Source of the DNA: Achatina immaculata
Lineage: Eukaryota; Mollusca; Gastropoda; Stylommatophora; Achatinidae
Assembly (NCBI GenBank): GCA_009760885.1
Contig: CM019703.1
Location: 14,242,459 to 14,306,458, forward strand
DNA: 64,000 nucleotides
Reading direction: 5' to 3'
The notes beneath the pieces are model-generated. The model saw only the letters and a list, made by a program, of their open reading frames with translations, was not told the DNA's origin and ran no database searches. The position numbers and the translations under genes were made by a program. Position 1 is the first letter of the stretch, and each line of letters begins with the position of its first letter. Shown piece by piece: positions 63,052-64,000 of the stretch.

Positions 63052-64000
63052 TCATTCTACATTAAGGACTTATACAATGGATATGTTTGTGCAGTCAGGA
63101 CAGAAGAAGGGATGAGTGAATGGTTCCAGATTTAAACAGGCGTGAAACAAGGATATATACTGTCTCCTTTACTTTTTGGGATTACAATAGACTTCATAAT
63201 GAAAAAATGCTGCACAGGTAACACAGGTATTGACTGGGTACATGAGACCCAACTAGAAGATCTTGATTTTGCTGATGACATAACTCTTATCAGTAATAAT
63301 GTGAATTCCATGCAAGAAAAAACAGATAGCCTGTCTTCAATGGCTAGCAAAATAGGACTTGAAATTAACAAGGACAAAACAAAAATAATGAAAATTCCCA
63401 TCAATCAAAATGGAAAAATACACATAGAAGGGACAGATATTGAAGAAGTCAATCAATTTGCATACCTTGGCAGCTACATAGACCAGGATGGTGACACTAG
63501 AAAGGAAGTTAGGATCAGAATTGCTAAAGCAGCATCAATCTTCAAGAATCTTGAGAACATATGGAATTCAAAAGTTATAAGCACAAAAATCAAGTTAAGA
63601 CTATTCAATTCAAATGTAATATCAAGCCTCATTTATGCATGCGAAAGCTGGAAAACAACTAAACAAATAGAAAAGAAATTAGACTCTTTTGAAAACAAAT
63701 ACCTAAGGAAAATACTCGGCATCAAGTGGAATGAATTCAAGAACAATGCAGAGATAAGACAGATGACTGAACAACAACCAGTCTCACGGGTGATCAGGAA
63801 AAGGAGATGGACATATGTTGGTCACTTGATGAGGAGAAATGATCAGAGAATCCCAAAACAAGCTATCAAGTGAAACACAACAGGCCGAAGAAAAAGGGGC
63901 AGACCGCGTGAAACTCTGAAGAGGACATTATTAAGAGAGGCCAAGTTAACAGGCATAAAATCCTTTGATGAGGTTGAAAGACTCGCCGAAGACAGGAAAA
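63052..64000 (+). mobile_element. LINE family A, best-preserved copy, runs off the right edge
   Basis: It starts at IKDLYNGYVCAVRTEEGMSE, has one stop just before GVKQGYILSPLLFGITIDF (motif B), then an uninterrupted 243-codon frame (63142-63873) with LDFADDITLISNN (motif C), FAYLGSYIDQDGDTRKEVRI, CESWKTTKQIEKKLDSFENK and RRWTYVGHLMRRNDQRIPKQ. The frame ends at a TGA where other copies have TGG (AIKW). The GRRKRGRPRETLKRTLLREA and LAEDRK regions follow in phase to the window end. Few other changes; a young copy. Confidence 0.92.

Overview
This window looks like non-coding, repeat-dominated nuclear DNA from an invertebrate animal. A marine mollusc, perhaps a gastropod, is my guess from the retroelement and SINE mix; that is inference, because no host gene here identifies the organism. 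No bacterial or phage features are present. The sequence is AT-rich. It is built almost entirely from decayed non-LTR retrotransposon (LINE) 3' ends, tRNA-derived SINEs, DNA-transposon remnants, and more than twenty minisatellite or microsatellite arrays. I see no convincing complete host gene. Two short stretches could be host exons: a possible terminal exon at 9895-10137 (-) and a possible CpG-containing promoter and first exon near 48075-48135 (-).

The letters used for repeat families are local names. Family A is a LINE with endonuclease, RT and a C-terminal GHLMRR region; its 3' end carries short ATAAG-type repeats. About ten pieces are present. The longest is 27735-30448 and the best preserved is 63052-64000. 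Family B resembles RTE/BovB elements at its C-terminus and has an AATG-repeat tail; about twelve pieces are present. Family C has a WRWLGHVLRM C-terminus and a GA-repeat tail. Family D is known here from its RT C-terminus, its 3' UTR and a CATT-like tail. Families G, H, I, J, K, L and Q are further LINE C-termini. E and P are tRNA-derived SINEs. F, M and N are dispersed repeats I cannot name. There are also mariner and Tc1 transposase remnants and two hAT-like MITEs.

Layout: 1-10 kb holds F/B, K, D, B/C, Q, G, A, E and H pieces. In 10-20 kb there are SINEs, a double insertion of C and A at one target site, a 29-bp array, mariner, F, I and B. In 20-27 kb there are A, a hAT MITE, D, Tc1, A, I, J and N. 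In 27-36 kb lie the long A element, large minisatellites, a 65-bp palindrome and a U2 snRNA-headed retroposon with target-site duplications. In 36-48 kb are B, a possible solo LTR, F, M, minisatellites, a large B foldback, L, C and the possible host promoter. In 48-64 kb are D inside a polypurine array, a MITE holding B, K, an A cluster with a perfect hairpin, a 29-bp array, B, C, N, M and the terminal A.

Two processes explain much of the window. Many simple repeats begin exactly at the 3' tails of LINEs. Two minisatellites (33 bp at 1121-1945 and 40 bp at 6070-6868) grew from inside retroelement coding sequence, because recognisable C-terminal coding sequence continues on both sides of each array. 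Five target-site duplications can be read directly and order several insertions.
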